Assembly (NCBI RefSeq): GCF_900109295.1
Contig: NZ_FOIZ01000001.1
Location: forward strand, 1,302,001-1,366,000
Direction: 5' to 3'
DNA: 64,000 nt
Source of the DNA: Cognatiyoonia koreensis
GTDB lineage: Bacteria > Pseudomonadota > Alphaproteobacteria > Rhodobacterales > Rhodobacteraceae
Shown: piece after piece, positions 46,158-55,467 of the stretch
How the letters are laid out: each line of letters starts with the position of its first letter
Position numbering within the stretch: the stretch's first letter is position 1
Notes under the pieces: generated by a model
What the model was told of the DNA's origin: nothing
The model's input: the letters and a program-made list of their open reading frames with translations, nothing else
The model's database searches: none
Made by a program: the position numbers and the translations under genes

Positions 46158-46454
46158 GCTCTTTTCCTTTTTTCGCGGCAAGGCACCGGGCCCCGCTTTG
46201 CGGCAGCGTCGGTGACTCCAGTCAGGCAACCTTATTTGGGGGCTAACGAAAGGTTAATCAACCGCACTTATCTTATTGCGTCTAGCATGCCCGTCTAGAA
46301 AGGCAGCTTCAAGTTCGCATTAAGTCAATTTTGATCCGAAATCACTGCATATGACCAATTTTTGACCTGCAACGATTACGCAGATGTGTCCGTATCGTGC
46401 TGCATGCCACATTCGTTCCCAAATTCTGATTCAATCAAATGATACAAAAATTGC

Positions 46455-47345
46455 ATGTTTCGCTTGCTCAAACGCCAACGTCGCCGCTTGACGCTTTATG
46501 CTCTGTTCGTCGCCTTCCCGATCGCGATCGCGGTGATTTCGATGATGCTGGGATCACAGATCGGTGTAGGCGGGATGCAATGGCGGTTAGATTTGATCGC
46601 AGGGCTGGCTGCATGGGCGATGACAATGGGGCTGCCGATTGCGATCCTTTACTTTGTGCCCGATACGCGGTTCCTACTGGATTTGCTGGCAGCAACCTTC
46701 ACGATTACAGTCTGGCCGCAAGCCGCCGCGTCACTGATTTCACAAGAAGCCGCCTTCGCAACATCTGCAATTGCCTGTGTTCTAATCATCGCCTGCGTGC
46801 GATTTGACCTGATCGACAAATTGATGCCGCGACGCGACTTCTTTGGACAGGCGACCTATCGAACGCAACAATCACCTTACGCGATCTGGGCAGAACATGT
46901 GCCAGACCCCGGCCTGCTTGACCGGCATTGGTGCCCTGCCCTGCAGTCAACGACATTCGACCGGAAAAACGCGAACTTGCGTACATCAACTTACCATTTC
47001 GATTTCCTGCAGTACCGACAACGCCAGATGATGACGCAGTTCGACATGCACGAAGCCTTTTCTTATGATTTCGAAACGATCGATGACGACAATCAAACAA
47101 TCCACCGCGGGACGTTTTCTTTGCAGATCATCGAACACGGTCGATACCGGGACGTCAGAATTAAGGAGTCCCAACAGAAATTGCGTTTTACAGATTGGCT
47201 GGTCAACTGGATGGATGACAGTGTAGGCGATCAGGCAGACCACCTGATGGCGCGTGCGCAAAACATGGAGGATCGCTCAGTTACCGGTGATCTGATGCGC
47301 TCTGCAGCCGTGGCACATCCGTCACCAAATCCTGCGGCGGCCTAA
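46455..47345 (+). CDS. Membrane protein of unknown function, possibly lineage-specific
   Basis: A 296-residue protein I do not recognise. The N-terminus is basic ([16 protein letters not shown]) and followed by about four hydrophobic segments in the first 125 residues ([70 protein letters not shown]). The rest is a hydrophilic C-terminal domain with acidic and basic stretches. It may be a Rhodobacterales-specific protein. Its stop overlaps that of the convergent tgt gene by 4 bp in the shared CTAA. No function can be proposed from the sequence. Confidence 0.68.
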   Translation: MFRLLKRQRRRLTLYALFVAFPIAIAVISMMLGSQIGVGGMQWRLDLIAGLAAWAMTMGLPIAILYFVPDTRFLLDLLAATFTITVWPQAAASLISQEAAFATSAIACVLIIACVRFDLIDKLMPRRDFFGQATYRTQQSPYAIWAEHVPDPGLLDRHWCPALQSTTFDRKNANLRTSTYHFDFLQYRQRQMMTQFDMHEAFSYDFETIDDDNQTIHRGTFSLQIIEHGRYRDVRIKESQQKLRFTDWLVNWMDDSVGDQADHLMARAQNMEDRSVTGDLMRSAAVAHPSPNPAAA

Positions 47346-48466
47346 AGCGGCGCGATATCACCAGCAGCGCGGCCTGCGTGAAATGTCTTCTCCCACTCTG
47401 CAAATCTGCCAATCGCGATCGCGTCACGCATGCCCTGCATGATATCCTGAAAGTAATGCAGGTTGTGCCAGGTCAGCAGCATACCAGAGATCATTTCTTG
47501 CGCTCTGAACACATGGTGCAGATAGGCGCGGGAATAGTTGCTGCAAGCAGGACATGCGCAATCGGCATCCAGCGGTCGCGGATCATCTGCATGGCGCGCG
47601 TTCTTGATATTAACAACCCCGCGGTGGGTAAACGCCTGACCGGTTCGACCCGAACGGGATGGAAGAACGCAATCCATCATGTCGATCCCCCGCTTTACGG
47701 CACCGACAATGTCGTCCGGTTTTCCGACGCCCATCAAATAGCGAGGCTTCTCGACCGGAAGCTGATCCGGCGCGAAATCCAGCACGCTGAACATTGCTTC
47801 TTGCCCTTCGCCAACGGCCAAGCCGCCAACTGCATAGCCTTCAAATTCAATGGCACGCAGAGCTTCCGCACTTTCTGCGCGCAGATCTTCTTCCAGCCCA
47901 CCTTGCTGAATTCCGAATAACGCGTGACCAGGCCTGTCGCCAAATGCATCGCGGGATCGCTGCGCCCATCGCATCGACAACTGCATGCTTTCGTTGATGC
48001 GTGACCGATCTGCAGGCAAGGCCGGACATTCATCGAAACACATCACGATGTCAGAGCCGAGAAGCTTTTGTATTTCCATCGACCGCTCCGGCGTCAAATG
48101 ATGCTTTGATCCATCGATGTGCGATTTGAAGGTAACACCCTCTTCAGTAAGCTTGCGCAGGTCAGACAGGCTCATCACCTGAAAGCCCCCACTGTCCGTC
48201 AAAATTGGTTTGTCCCAATTCATGAACTTATGAAGGCCGCCCAGCCGGTCGATCCGTTCTGCCGTCGGGCGCAACATCAGGTGGTATGTATTGCCCAACA
48301 GAATGTCCGCGCCCGTGGCCGCCACGCTTTCCGGCATCATCGCCTTGACGGTTGCAGCCGTGCCGACAGGCATAAACGCTGGTGTGCGGATGTCGCCGCG
48401 CGGCGTTGAAATCACGCCCGTACGCGCTTTGCCGTCCGTGTGGTGAAGTGAGAAAGAGAAAGTCAT
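47342..48466 (-). CDS. tgt: tRNA-guanine transglycosylase
   Basis: A 374-residue TGT that exchanges guanine for preQ1 at tRNA position 34. The catalytic Asp is in [13 protein letters not shown] near residue 90 and the second in [15 protein letters not shown] near residue 265. The zinc site [16 protein letters not shown] near residue 310 has C-x-C-x2-C and a distant His. It acts before QueA, whose gene is also in the window. Two starts are possible: ATG at 48466 (MTFSFSLHH, used here) and ATG at 48478. The end overlaps the stop of the convergent gene by 4 bp. Confidence 0.95.
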   Translation of the reverse strand: MTFSFSLHHTDGKARTGVISTPRGDIRTPAFMPVGTAATVKAMMPESVAATGADILLGNTYHLMLRPTAERIDRLGGLHKFMNWDKPILTDSGGFQVMSLSDLRKLTEEGVTFKSHIDGSKHHLTPERSMEIQKLLGSDIVMCFDECPALPADRSRINESMQLSMRWAQRSRDAFGDRPGHALFGIQQGGLEEDLRAESAEALRAIEFEGYAVGGLAVGEGQEAMFSVLDFAPDQLPVEKPRYLMGVGKPDDIVGAVKRGIDMMDCVLPSRSGRTGQAFTHRGVVNIKNARHADDPRPLDADCACPACSNYSRAYLHHVFRAQEMISGMLLTWHNLHYFQDIMQGMRDAIAIGRFAEWEKTFHAGRAAGDIAPL

Positions 48467-48548
48467 GCAGATGCTCATGCCGCACTGCCTGAAATTTGGA
48501 AAGCCCCTTCGCGGAATTTGTCTGTTGCGTTTCTGCCCAAGACAATTC

Positions 48549-48572
48549 GGCGCGTAGCCAATGCTACGCGCC
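48549..48572 (-). terminator. Hairpin downstream of the lipoprotein gene
   Basis: A perfect 10-bp stem GGCGCGTAGC/GCTACGCGCC with loop CAAT lies 33 bp after the stop of the lipoprotein gene (minus strand). The T tract that follows on that strand is poor, so it may be a processing or stability hairpin. It stands between the lipoprotein gene and tgt. Confidence 0.55.
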
Positions 48573-48604
48573 TGAAACAGCTTAGGACTGATCGTCCAAC
48601 GCCC

Positions 48605-49285
48605 TTACTGTTCCTCTCCGTGAAACGTGCCAGTGAAGGAGCCTGTTTCGCCACCAGAAATCGTTCCCGACGTCGTTCCAGAAACGCCCGCCGCGACGTC
48701 ATATGTGTTGAAACCCAGCGCATTGCGGCCAGTATATTTGTCCCTGGTCGATCCCAGCATTGAACCATCGACACTGATGATTTCACGCTCACCGTCCGTG
48801 AAGACACCTTGCAGGTCGCCATTCATAGTCGCGCTAATCCGCTTTGTTCCATCGTCCAAGGTACCATCGACGGTCAGTTCACCGCCAAGTTTCTGCACCG
48901 GCGACTCGCGGTTCAGCACGTGTATGTTCGTGACCGTTCCTGACACGTCGTCACCTGCCAATAGCCGTTCAACATCAATTTCGAGGTCACCGAACATGTT
49001 GGTAATCTCATCGTTGCCGTCGATATCGATTCCAGCCAAAACATGACCTTGATAGGTCGCGGTGCCCGTCGGCAGGATTGTCGTCGTCGGCGTTCTGCGA
49101 TAACCTTGAACATCCCGCAAGGCACCAGCCGCGTTCCCGACATCGAGAGACGAAATCGTCGGCGCAATCGCGATGTCGTCCATGTCATCAATCATGTCTT
49201 TGTCACCACTGGTTGAACCCCCGCCGCAAGCAACCATTGCCACCAATGCAAGACTGCTTGCGCTTGCTTTGAAATAATATGTCAT
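48605..49285 (-). CDS. Lipoprotein with transferrin-binding-protein-like beta domain
   Basis: A 226-residue lipoprotein. The N-terminus has a lipobox VAMVAC-GGGS, with the lipid-modified Cys at residue 20, followed by a flexible acidic segment. The rest is beta-rich with GTATYQGHVLAGID, RISATMNGDLQGVF and the C-terminal GGETGSFTGTFHGEEQ, which resembles the barrel domain of TbpB/Slam-dependent surface lipoproteins. Roseobacters have several such small proteins of unknown role. Surface display is inferred only. No TonB-dependent receptor gene is adjacent. Confidence 0.7.
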   Translation of the reverse strand: MTYYFKASASSLALVAMVACGGGSTSGDKDMIDDMDDIAIAPTISSLDVGNAAGALRDVQGYRRTPTTTILPTGTATYQGHVLAGIDIDGNDEITNMFGDLEIDVERLLAGDDVSGTVTNIHVLNRESPVQKLGGELTVDGTLDDGTKRISATMNGDLQGVFTDGEREIISVDGSMLGSTRDKYTGRNALGFNTYDVAAGVSGTTSGTISGGETGSFTGTFHGEEQ

Positions 49286-49431
49286 TAGCAGTTCCTCTGT
49301 CGTTTCTGGCTTGACGGTACGCGGTGAGATCGACGCAATGCCGACGTCGTTTCAAATACGAAAAGGCTCCGCCCTTTACTGCGTTCGCGCCAAACCCTAT
49401 ATGAACAGTCAGGAATAGCAGGAACTGGGTC

Positions 49432-49794
49432 ATGACAGACACCGCGACACCGATGGAAGGGGCACCTCTGATCGCCCCGTCAAGCACGGATCACCCGCTG
49501 TACGAGGATATCGTACAAGCGTGCAAGTCCGTCTATGACCCTGAAATTCCTGTCAATATCTATGATCTTGGGCTGATTTACACGATCGATATTGCTGAAG
49601 ATAACGCAGTGAATATCACAATGACCCTCACCGCGCCGGGCTGCCCCGTCGCGGGTGAGATGCCCGGATGGGTTGCTGACGCCGTTGAACCGTTGCCAGG
49701 TGTTAAGCATGTCGACGTCGAAATGACGTTCGAGCCGCAATGGGGCATGGATATGATGTCTGACGAAGCCCGGCTGGAACTCGGCTTCATGTAA
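49432..49794 (+). CDS. SufT-type MIP18 family (DUF59) Fe-S assembly protein
   Basis: A 120-residue MIP18/DUF59 protein. The family features are the acidic DPEIPVNIYDLGLIY segment near residue 35 and the conserved Cys in TLTAPGCPVAGEMP near residue 65. MIP18/SufT proteins mature [4Fe-4S] clusters in client proteins. A SufA-like scaffold gene lies 1.8 kb downstream on the same strand with an MscS gene between them. An N-terminal tail of about 20 residues precedes the core. Confidence 0.88.
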   Translation: MTDTATPMEGAPLIAPSSTDHPLYEDIVQACKSVYDPEIPVNIYDLGLIYTIDIAEDNAVNITMTLTAPGCPVAGEMPGWVADAVEPLPGVKHVDVEMTFEPQWGMDMMSDEARLELGFM

Positions 49795-49854
49795 ATCGGA
49801 ACAATTGACCGGCTCCTTGGTTTTCACCGATATGTGAAAAATCAAAGGCGCAAC

Positions 49855-51522
49855 ATGAACCGCTGGCTCGTTTGTCTATTTCTGTTTCTAAGCCCACTCT
49901 CTGCTGCTGCACAGGACGCTGTCGTATTTGAGGTAGATAGCCTGAATGTCGGGCTCCCAGCGACAGACGCAGACATTGATCTATCCACACCGCAATCAGC
50001 AATCGAAACCTTTCTCTTTGCTGCCGAAGATCAGGATTTTGCCACAGCCGCGCAGGTCCTCAACCTCAATGACATTCCGCTGGCCGAACGTGCTACACGC
50101 GGACCCGATCTCGCTGAAAAACTGTCTACGGTCATTGACCGCAAGGTATTGATCTCATGGCAGTCCCTACTTGAACGCCCTGACTCGCTTGATGCGAACG
50201 CACCAAGCGACAACGCCATGGCTGGACAGGCGCGCAAAAGCCTACTGCTGGGCGTTCTGGACCTCGATGACCGCCGCGTGGCACTTCGTCTCAATCGCCT
50301 ACAACCGACCGGTGGCGAACCGGTTTGGGTTTTTTCAAGGCAATCTGTAGACGTCATTGAACCCCTTTTCGTCCGGTATGGCCCATCCCGGTTTGAAAAA
50401 ATGCTGCCCGCAGCACTTCAAACGGAAACGGGCTTGGGCCTGCTGTGGTGGGAGATCATCGCGCTGCCATTCATGGTAATACTGGCCGCAATTGCTGCCC
50501 ATCTGACGTGGCGCATCCTGACTATCATAAGCAGAAGGCAGGTCGGCCAGTTCCTGAGCACGATCATAAAAAGCAGCCGCTTGCCCGCAACCCTGACAGT
50601 TATTGCTGCCGTCATACTGATCATGAGCACGCAGGTCTTCGTTGTTTCCGGTGTCATCAGCAGTATTCTGAACCCGCTTGTCGTCCTGACGCTGGTGATC
50701 GCTTTCATGGTGTTCATCATCAACGTGATCGACGCCGTCTTGTCCCGCATCGTTGACGCGGACGTGGAAAATCTGTCTTCGCCCGAACATGCTGACAGCC
50801 GGTCACTTGCAACGTCAATTTCGGCGCTCCGCCGTATCGTGGTGATCGTCGCTGTATTGGCAGGAACGGGGATAACGCTGACACAGGCGGAAATCTTTCA
50901 AACACTCGGCTTTTCACTGCTGGCAGGTGCCGGCGCGCTCACTTTGGTGCTGGGTTTTGCTGCGCGCGAAGTGCTTGGAAACATCCTGGCGTCGCTGCAA
51001 ATTTCGTTCAATCGCTCCGCCCGCGTGGGCGATCAGCTGATCTATGATGACAAGCTTTGCACAGTCGAACGCATCCATTTTACCTATGTGCAGTTAAAGG
51101 TCTGGGATCAAAGCCGTATGATCGTGCCCGTTCTGAAGTTCGTGTCTGACGAATTCATCAATCGCAGCGCGGTGGATCCCGATATGATCCGGCATTGCGT
51201 TCTGAAGCTGTCGCATACGATTGATATCGCGGCGATCCGCAAAACGTTTGAGAACTGGGCCGCGCAAGACAAGCGGATTGGCGACGATACAACACCGGAA
51301 TGCAAGGTGATCGCTCATAATGAATTCGGTGTGGATGTTCGCTTTGCGGTTCATGTGCCGGACCCCCGCAACGGTTGGGATGTCGAATGCGAGATGCGTG
51401 AGGTTCTATTGGCCCATCTGCGCGAAGAAGAGGCAAAACGTGACGTCGAATTGGTGCCACACCTCGGAACAGACCGCCGCAACAGTGATGACACTGCAAG
51501 CGCCGCAGTCGAGGCGGCATAA
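49855..51522 (+). CDS. Mechanosensitive channel, MscS family, with extended periplasmic N-terminus
   Basis: A 555-residue inner-membrane protein. It has a signal peptide (about 1-19), a long periplasmic segment (about 20-180) with helical character, and then four or five membrane segments. The pore helix AGAGALTLVLGFAAREVLGN near residue 375 is the MscS TM3 pattern. It is followed by the beta domain (SARVGDQLIYDDKLCTVE) and C-terminal cytoplasmic region. It would release solutes under hypo-osmotic stress. The ATG at 49855 is preferred because the signal sequence starts there; an upstream GTG extends it. It lies between the SufT-like and SufA-like genes. Confidence 0.88.
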   Translation: MNRWLVCLFLFLSPLSAAAQDAVVFEVDSLNVGLPATDADIDLSTPQSAIETFLFAAEDQDFATAAQVLNLNDIPLAERATRGPDLAEKLSTVIDRKVLISWQSLLERPDSLDANAPSDNAMAGQARKSLLLGVLDLDDRRVALRLNRLQPTGGEPVWVFSRQSVDVIEPLFVRYGPSRFEKMLPAALQTETGLGLLWWEIIALPFMVILAAIAAHLTWRILTIISRRQVGQFLSTIIKSSRLPATLTVIAAVILIMSTQVFVVSGVISSILNPLVVLTLVIAFMVFIINVIDAVLSRIVDADVENLSSPEHADSRSLATSISALRRIVVIVAVLAGTGITLTQAEIFQTLGFSLLAGAGALTLVLGFAAREVLGNILASLQISFNRSARVGDQLIYDDKLCTVERIHFTYVQLKVWDQSRMIVPVLKFVSDEFINRSAVDPDMIRHCVLKLSHTIDIAAIRKTFENWAAQDKRIGDDTTPECKVIAHNEFGVDVRFAVHVPDPRNGWDVECEMREVLLAHLREEEAKRDVELVPHLGTDRRNSDDTASAAVEAA

Positions 51523-51592
51523 CGTCCCGCGCGACGATGTCTCTTGAGCAAACTCCCCTGCCCACCTACATTGGCAGGGAAGGAGATTTCAT

Positions 51593-51955
51593 ATGTTCGG
51601 CATTCCGGGGAAGTCCCCCGTTACAATCACAGACAAGGCCGCGGCACAAATTGCCAAGCTGATGTCAAAGGACGGTTCCAAAGGTCTTCGCATCGGCGTC
51701 AAGAAAGGCGGCTGTGCTGGCATGGAATACACCATGGAATACGTCACCGACGTCGATCCACATGATGAGGTGGTCGAACAGGACGGTGCGCGGGTGATGA
51801 TCGCGCCGATGGCCCAAATGTTTCTGTTTGGTACCGAAATCGACTATGAAATCTCTCTTCTCGAATCTGGTTTCAAATTCAAGAATCCAAACGTCGTCGA
51901 TGCCTGCGGATGCGGCGAGTCGATCAAGTTCGCAGATGGTGTCGCCGTGAAGTGA
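51593..51955 (+). CDS. Iron-sulfur cluster assembly accessory protein, SufA/IscA type
   Basis: A 120-residue A-type carrier. The three conserved Cys are in VKKGGCAGMEY near residue 43 and the C-terminal pair in VVDACGCGES. It accepts and transfers clusters to target proteins; the C-terminal CGCG places it in the SufA/IscA/ErpA group. The stop overlaps the next gene's GTG start by 4 bp (GTGA), so it is coupled to the TfoX gene. Together with the SufT-like gene upstream it may be part of a dispersed suf set. Confidence 0.92.
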   Translation: MFGIPGKSPVTITDKAAAQIAKLMSKDGSKGLRIGVKKGGCAGMEYTMEYVTDVDPHDEVVEQDGARVMIAPMAQMFLFGTEIDYEISLLESGFKFKNPNVVDACGCGESIKFADGVAVK

Positions 51956-52251
51956 GCATTTCTGACGCCGACATTGCCTTTGCCAAAGAACTATTTGCGC
52001 CGCTGGGTGGTGTGACACATCGCAAGATGTTTGGTGGAATCTGTCTGTACCGTGACGGCGATATTTTTGCATTGGTCAGCAGTGAAGGGCAGATTTACCT
52101 CAAGGCGCTTGGCAATGTCGCATCGACGATGGCCGATGATGGCAGCAGTCAGTTCCATAACATGCCCTATTGGTCCCTGCCCGATTCCGCCCTTGATGAT
52201 CCGGAGGCAGCATGTGACCTCGCCCGCATCAGCATGGCTAGCCTGTCTTAG
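51952..52251 (+). CDS. TfoX N-terminal domain protein
   Basis: A 99-residue protein that consists of little more than a TfoX_N domain: KELFAPLGGVTHRKMFGGICLYRDGDIFALVSSEGQIYLK region near residues 10-50 with the family's GG motif. TfoX_N proteins are small regulators of unclear action outside competence control. The GTG at 51952 overlaps the sufA stop (GTGA). It runs 14 bp into the 3' end of the convergent dioxygenase gene. Confidence 0.85.
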   Translation: MSISDADIAFAKELFAPLGGVTHRKMFGGICLYRDGDIFALVSSEGQIYLKALGNVASTMADDGSSQFHNMPYWSLPDSALDDPEAACDLARISMASLS

Positions 52252-53164
52252 ATTGAAGGTGCACGTAGGTTTCGTTGAAGCGCGCCTGCAAGTGATCGAC
52301 AGCCCGAATTCCAGGCGACCCTTCTGGCGCGACATTCGCATCATGGTTGGGATTGAAGAACAACGGCACCGATATCCGTTCTGACGTCGGACCCAGAACC
52401 CGGTGTGGCGTCGCCTTTATCAACCCCTCCGTCCAGATATCCAGCATTTCCCCGAAATTGATCACGAACTCACCCACGGGGGCTGCCACAGGAATCCAGC
52501 CACCCCCCCTCTTGCGGACTTCCAAACCGGGTGATCCGTCCGTCGCAAGCAAGGTCAGGCAACCATAGTCAGTGTGGGTCGCAATTCCGAAATCCTTTTC
52601 AGTCGCCCAAGCAGGCCGTTCGGGATAATAGTTTCCGCGCAAAAGTGCCATCGGGCGCGTGAACTTGTCGCGGAAATAACTGCCATCCATGCCAACGGCA
52701 TCGGCAATTGCGCAAAGCAGGTCGAGCGCAAAACGAGTCGACTGCGTATAGTAATCCTGCAAGGTCTGCGCAAAATCCTCTGGCGTATCAGGCCAGATAT
52801 TTGGAGCGTAAGCTGGCAAATCCAGTGCGCGCAATGGATCAGCCAGATCAAGTTCGAGCCCGCAGTCAAAGACTTGTTTGTAATCAGGGTTTGCATCGGG
52901 ATCGACCTGTTCAGACCCCGGTGCGCCCCAACCTCTGTTTGATCCTGTTTTCGCCATGTCGACCGCAGCCTTTTGCATCGCGGGCAAATGAAAGAACCGG
53001 CGATATGTGGCAATCACGTCGGCCACAGTCTGTGGTGCAATCGGTGTATTGTACACTGTGAGAAACCCGATATCAGTTGCGCCGACGCGTGTGGACGCGC
53101 GCGCTGTTTCATGGTCCGGATGAGCCAGATCAATCAAGGCAACTGCGTCAACGCGAGGGATCAT
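52238..53164 (-). CDS. 2-oxoglutarate/Fe(II)-dependent dioxygenase (isopenicillin-N-synthase-like)
   Basis: A 308-residue non-heme iron oxygenase of the isopenicillin N synthase/DIOX family. The iron ligands are in ATHTDYGCLTLL (His-x-Asp, near residue 198) and KATPHRVLGPTSERISVPLFFNP (distal His, near residue 250, with Arg in the RxS motif for 2-oxoglutarate). The N-terminal DIOX_N part starts MIPRVDAVALIDL. The substrate is unknown. The ATG at 53164 is used; the longer ORF lacks family character. It is convergent with the TfoX gene and divergent from tpiA. Confidence 0.9.
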   Translation of the reverse strand: MIPRVDAVALIDLAHPDHETARASTRVGATDIGFLTVYNTPIAPQTVADVIATYRRFFHLPAMQKAAVDMAKTGSNRGWGAPGSEQVDPDANPDYKQVFDCGLELDLADPLRALDLPAYAPNIWPDTPEDFAQTLQDYYTQSTRFALDLLCAIADAVGMDGSYFRDKFTRPMALLRGNYYPERPAWATEKDFGIATHTDYGCLTLLATDGSPGLEVRKRGGGWIPVAAPVGEFVINFGEMLDIWTEGLIKATPHRVLGPTSERISVPLFFNPNHDANVAPEGSPGIRAVDHLQARFNETYVHLQSKTG

Positions 53165-53261
53165 GGTGTGGTCCTTTTCAGCTGGCGGCAAACTCGCGCA
53201 CTTTGCAAGCAGCGGCAAGCCTTGTTAGGACAAGGTCACAACAGTTCAAAGGACGTTACTG

Positions 53262-53978
53262 ATGCCTCGCAAAATCGCTGCCGGAAACTGGAAAATGAAC
53301 GGAACTGCGGCTGATCTCGACCAAATCAAGGCCTTGGCCTCAGCACACCCGTCTCCTTCGGTAGAAATCCTGATCTGTCCTCCTGCGACACTGGTTGCGC
53401 ACATGGCGGATGCTGCCGGTCCGATCAAGGTTGGCGGACAGGACTGCCATGCGGAACCCTCAGGGGCTCATACTGGCGATATCGCAGCGCCAATGCTCGC
53501 GGCAGCAGGCGCGACGGCAGTCATCGTTGGCCATTCTGAGCGGCGCACAGATCACGCGGAAACAGACGCAATTGTGCAGGCAAAGGCGCGCGCCGCACAT
53601 GCAGCTGGACTGACTGCAGTGATCTGCATCGGAGAAACGTTGCAAGAGCGCGAGGCAGGAACCACACTGAGCGTGATCGACACGCAATTGTCCGGTTCAG
53701 TCCCGGAAGGTGCAAGCGATTCCAATACTGTCATTGCCTACGAACCGCTCTGGGCGATCGGCACAGGTAAGGTGCCCACGCTAGACCAGATTGCAGAGGT
53801 GCATGCCCATATTCGCGCAAAGCACACGGACCTTGCAATTCTTTATGGTGGTTCAGTCAAGGGCAGCAACGCGACCGAGATATTCGGCGTACCACATGTG
53901 AATGGCGCACTTGTGGGCGGTGCCTCACTCAAGGCGAATGACTTCTCACCCATCGTAACGGCGCTTGAAAACGCCTGA
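53262..53978 (+). CDS. tpiA: Triosephosphate isomerase
   Basis: A 238-residue TIM barrel enzyme interconverting dihydroxyacetone phosphate and glyceraldehyde 3-phosphate. Active-site residues are Lys in GNWKMNG at residues 8-14, His in VGHSERR near residue 90, and the catalytic Glu in AYEPLWAIGTG near residue 160. ILYGGSVKGSN is the phosphate-binding loop. Slightly shorter than E. coli TIM (255). It is transcribed alone and ends in a strong terminator shared with the convergent dctM. Confidence 0.97.
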   Translation: MPRKIAAGNWKMNGTAADLDQIKALASAHPSPSVEILICPPATLVAHMADAAGPIKVGGQDCHAEPSGAHTGDIAAPMLAAAGATAVIVGHSERRTDHAETDAIVQAKARAAHAAGLTAVICIGETLQEREAGTTLSVIDTQLSGSVPEGASDSNTVIAYEPLWAIGTGKVPTLDQIAEVHAHIRAKHTDLAILYGGSVKGSNATEIFGVPHVNGALVGGASLKANDFSPIVTALENA

Positions 53979-54002
53979 TAGTTTCTACTTGCCCCAAACA
54001 AA

Positions 54003-54028
54003 AACGCCGCATCGTGCGATGCGGCGTT
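54003..54028. terminator. Bidirectional terminator between tpiA and dctM
   Basis: A perfect 12-bp stem AACGCCGCATCG/CGATGCGGCGTT with a 2-base centre. It lies 24 bp after the tpiA stop and 22 bp beyond the dctM stop on the other strand. The 3' flank on the plus strand is CTTTC, a moderate T tract, and the minus strand has TTTTG. Confidence 0.8.
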
Positions 54029-54050
54029 CTTTCGTGATCCAGGTTTAAAC

Positions 54051-55466
54051 TCACCTGATGATGATTTCCGGTCCCATGAAATACGTCGGCAAGAAAGTCG
54101 AGATTGCCGGGATGTATGTGACCATGATCAGGAAGACAAAGAGAACAGCAAGGAAAGGCAAAGCGGCGCGTACGACGCTCATCATCGGCATGCCTGCGAC
54201 GCCGGACGTGACGAAAAGGTTCAAGCCGACTGGCGGCGTGATCATCCCGATTTCCATGTTCACGACCATGATGATCCCAAGATGAATGGGATCAATCCCA
54301 AGCTCGATCGCAATCGGAAAGACAAGCGGGGCCACGATCACCAGCAGGCCGGACGGCTCCATGAACTGCCCGCCAATCAGCAGGATCACGTTGACGATGA
54401 TCAAGAACATTACAGGCCCAAGACCAGCACCCAGCATCGCCTCGGCGATATGTTGCGGTACCTGCTCGTCCGTCAGGACGTGCTTGAGGATCAGTGCGTT
54501 GGCGATAATGAACATCAACGTGATCGTCAGCTTGCCGCCTTCAAAAACCGTCTTGATCGTATCCCGATGCACAAAGGCCGTCAGGACTGCCCAGGGACGC
54601 CGGTAAAGAGGCAAAGCACGCTTACCCTCTCCCACGAACAGCGGCCCCATGTCCTTGTAGATGAAGGTGGCGACAAAGAAAGCATACACCGCAGCAACGG
54701 CAGCCGCCTCGGTTGGTGTGAAAGCACCTGATTTCCAGTACACGCCATTCGCGCCAACCCATGGATGACCATAGATTCCGCCCATGATGATCAAGATCAA
54801 CAGCAAGCCCCAGACCGCATCACGGAAGGATGCCCAGATCTCTCCCCAACCTTGCCAGATCCCCTTTGGCATGTCCTTCACGGTTGCGATGACGAAAATG
54901 GTGATCATCAGCATCACACCAGCAAGGATGCCGGGTATGACACCCGCCAGGAACATGCGCCCCACCGAAACGTCCGTAGCAGAGGCATAGACAACCATGA
55001 CAATGGATGGCGGGATCAAAATCCCGAGCGTACCGGCATTACAGATCACGCCGGCGGCGAATTCCTTGGTGTATCCCACCTGCGTCATCGCCGCGATGAC
55101 AATCGAACCGATCGCAACCACCGTCGCGGGAGATGATCCCGACAACGCGGCGAACATCATACAGGCCAGAACACCCGCGATGGCAAGGCCGCCGCGCAAG
55201 TGACCGACGCAGGCAATGGCAAATCGGATGATCCGTTTTGCCACCCCCCCTGTTGACATGAAAGATGATGCGAGGATGAAGAAAGGAATAGCCAGAAGTG
55301 TGTAATGGCCTGCCATGGCCTCGTAAAAGCTTTTGGCGACGGACGAGAGCGATGTATCCGAGAATACCAACAGAAAGATGATCGACGACAAGCCAAGCGA
55401 AATAGCGATCGGCACGCCGATCAGCAAGAAGCCGATGATCATCATGAAAAGAAGAACGACGTCCAT
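54051..55466 (-). CDS. dctM: TRAP transporter large permease subunit
   Basis: A 471-residue DctM with about 12-14 membrane helices. It begins with MMIIGFLLIGVPIAISLGLS and has the family segments SGSSPATVVAIGSI near residue 105 and GTLGILIPPSIVMVVYA near residue 145. It drives Na+-dependent uptake of an organic acid together with DctQ and the DctP receptor. A single intergenic base separates it from dctQ. Between helices it has a hydrophilic loop (VEGKRALPLYRR region) of about 60 residues. Confidence 0.95.
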   Translation of the reverse strand: MDVVLLFMMIIGFLLIGVPIAISLGLSSIIFLLVFSDTSLSSVAKSFYEAMAGHYTLLAIPFFILASSFMSTGGVAKRIIRFAIACVGHLRGGLAIAGVLACMMFAALSGSSPATVVAIGSIVIAAMTQVGYTKEFAAGVICNAGTLGILIPPSIVMVVYASATDVSVGRMFLAGVIPGILAGVMLMITIFVIATVKDMPKGIWQGWGEIWASFRDAVWGLLLILIIMGGIYGHPWVGANGVYWKSGAFTPTEAAAVAAVYAFFVATFIYKDMGPLFVGEGKRALPLYRRPWAVLTAFVHRDTIKTVFEGGKLTITLMFIIANALILKHVLTDEQVPQHIAEAMLGAGLGPVMFLIIVNVILLIGGQFMEPSGLLVIVAPLVFPIAIELGIDPIHLGIIMVVNMEIGMITPPVGLNLFVTSGVAGMPMMSVVRAALPFLAVLFVFLIMVTYIPAISTFLPTYFMGPEIIIR

Positions 55467-55467
55467 G

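Noticed and set aside
46158..46454. Heat-shock (sigma-32) promoter for lon at about 46285-46313
   Set aside because: CTTGAA is present on the lon strand, but the -10 element at 17-18 bp is a poor match (GCATGC), so I do not list it.
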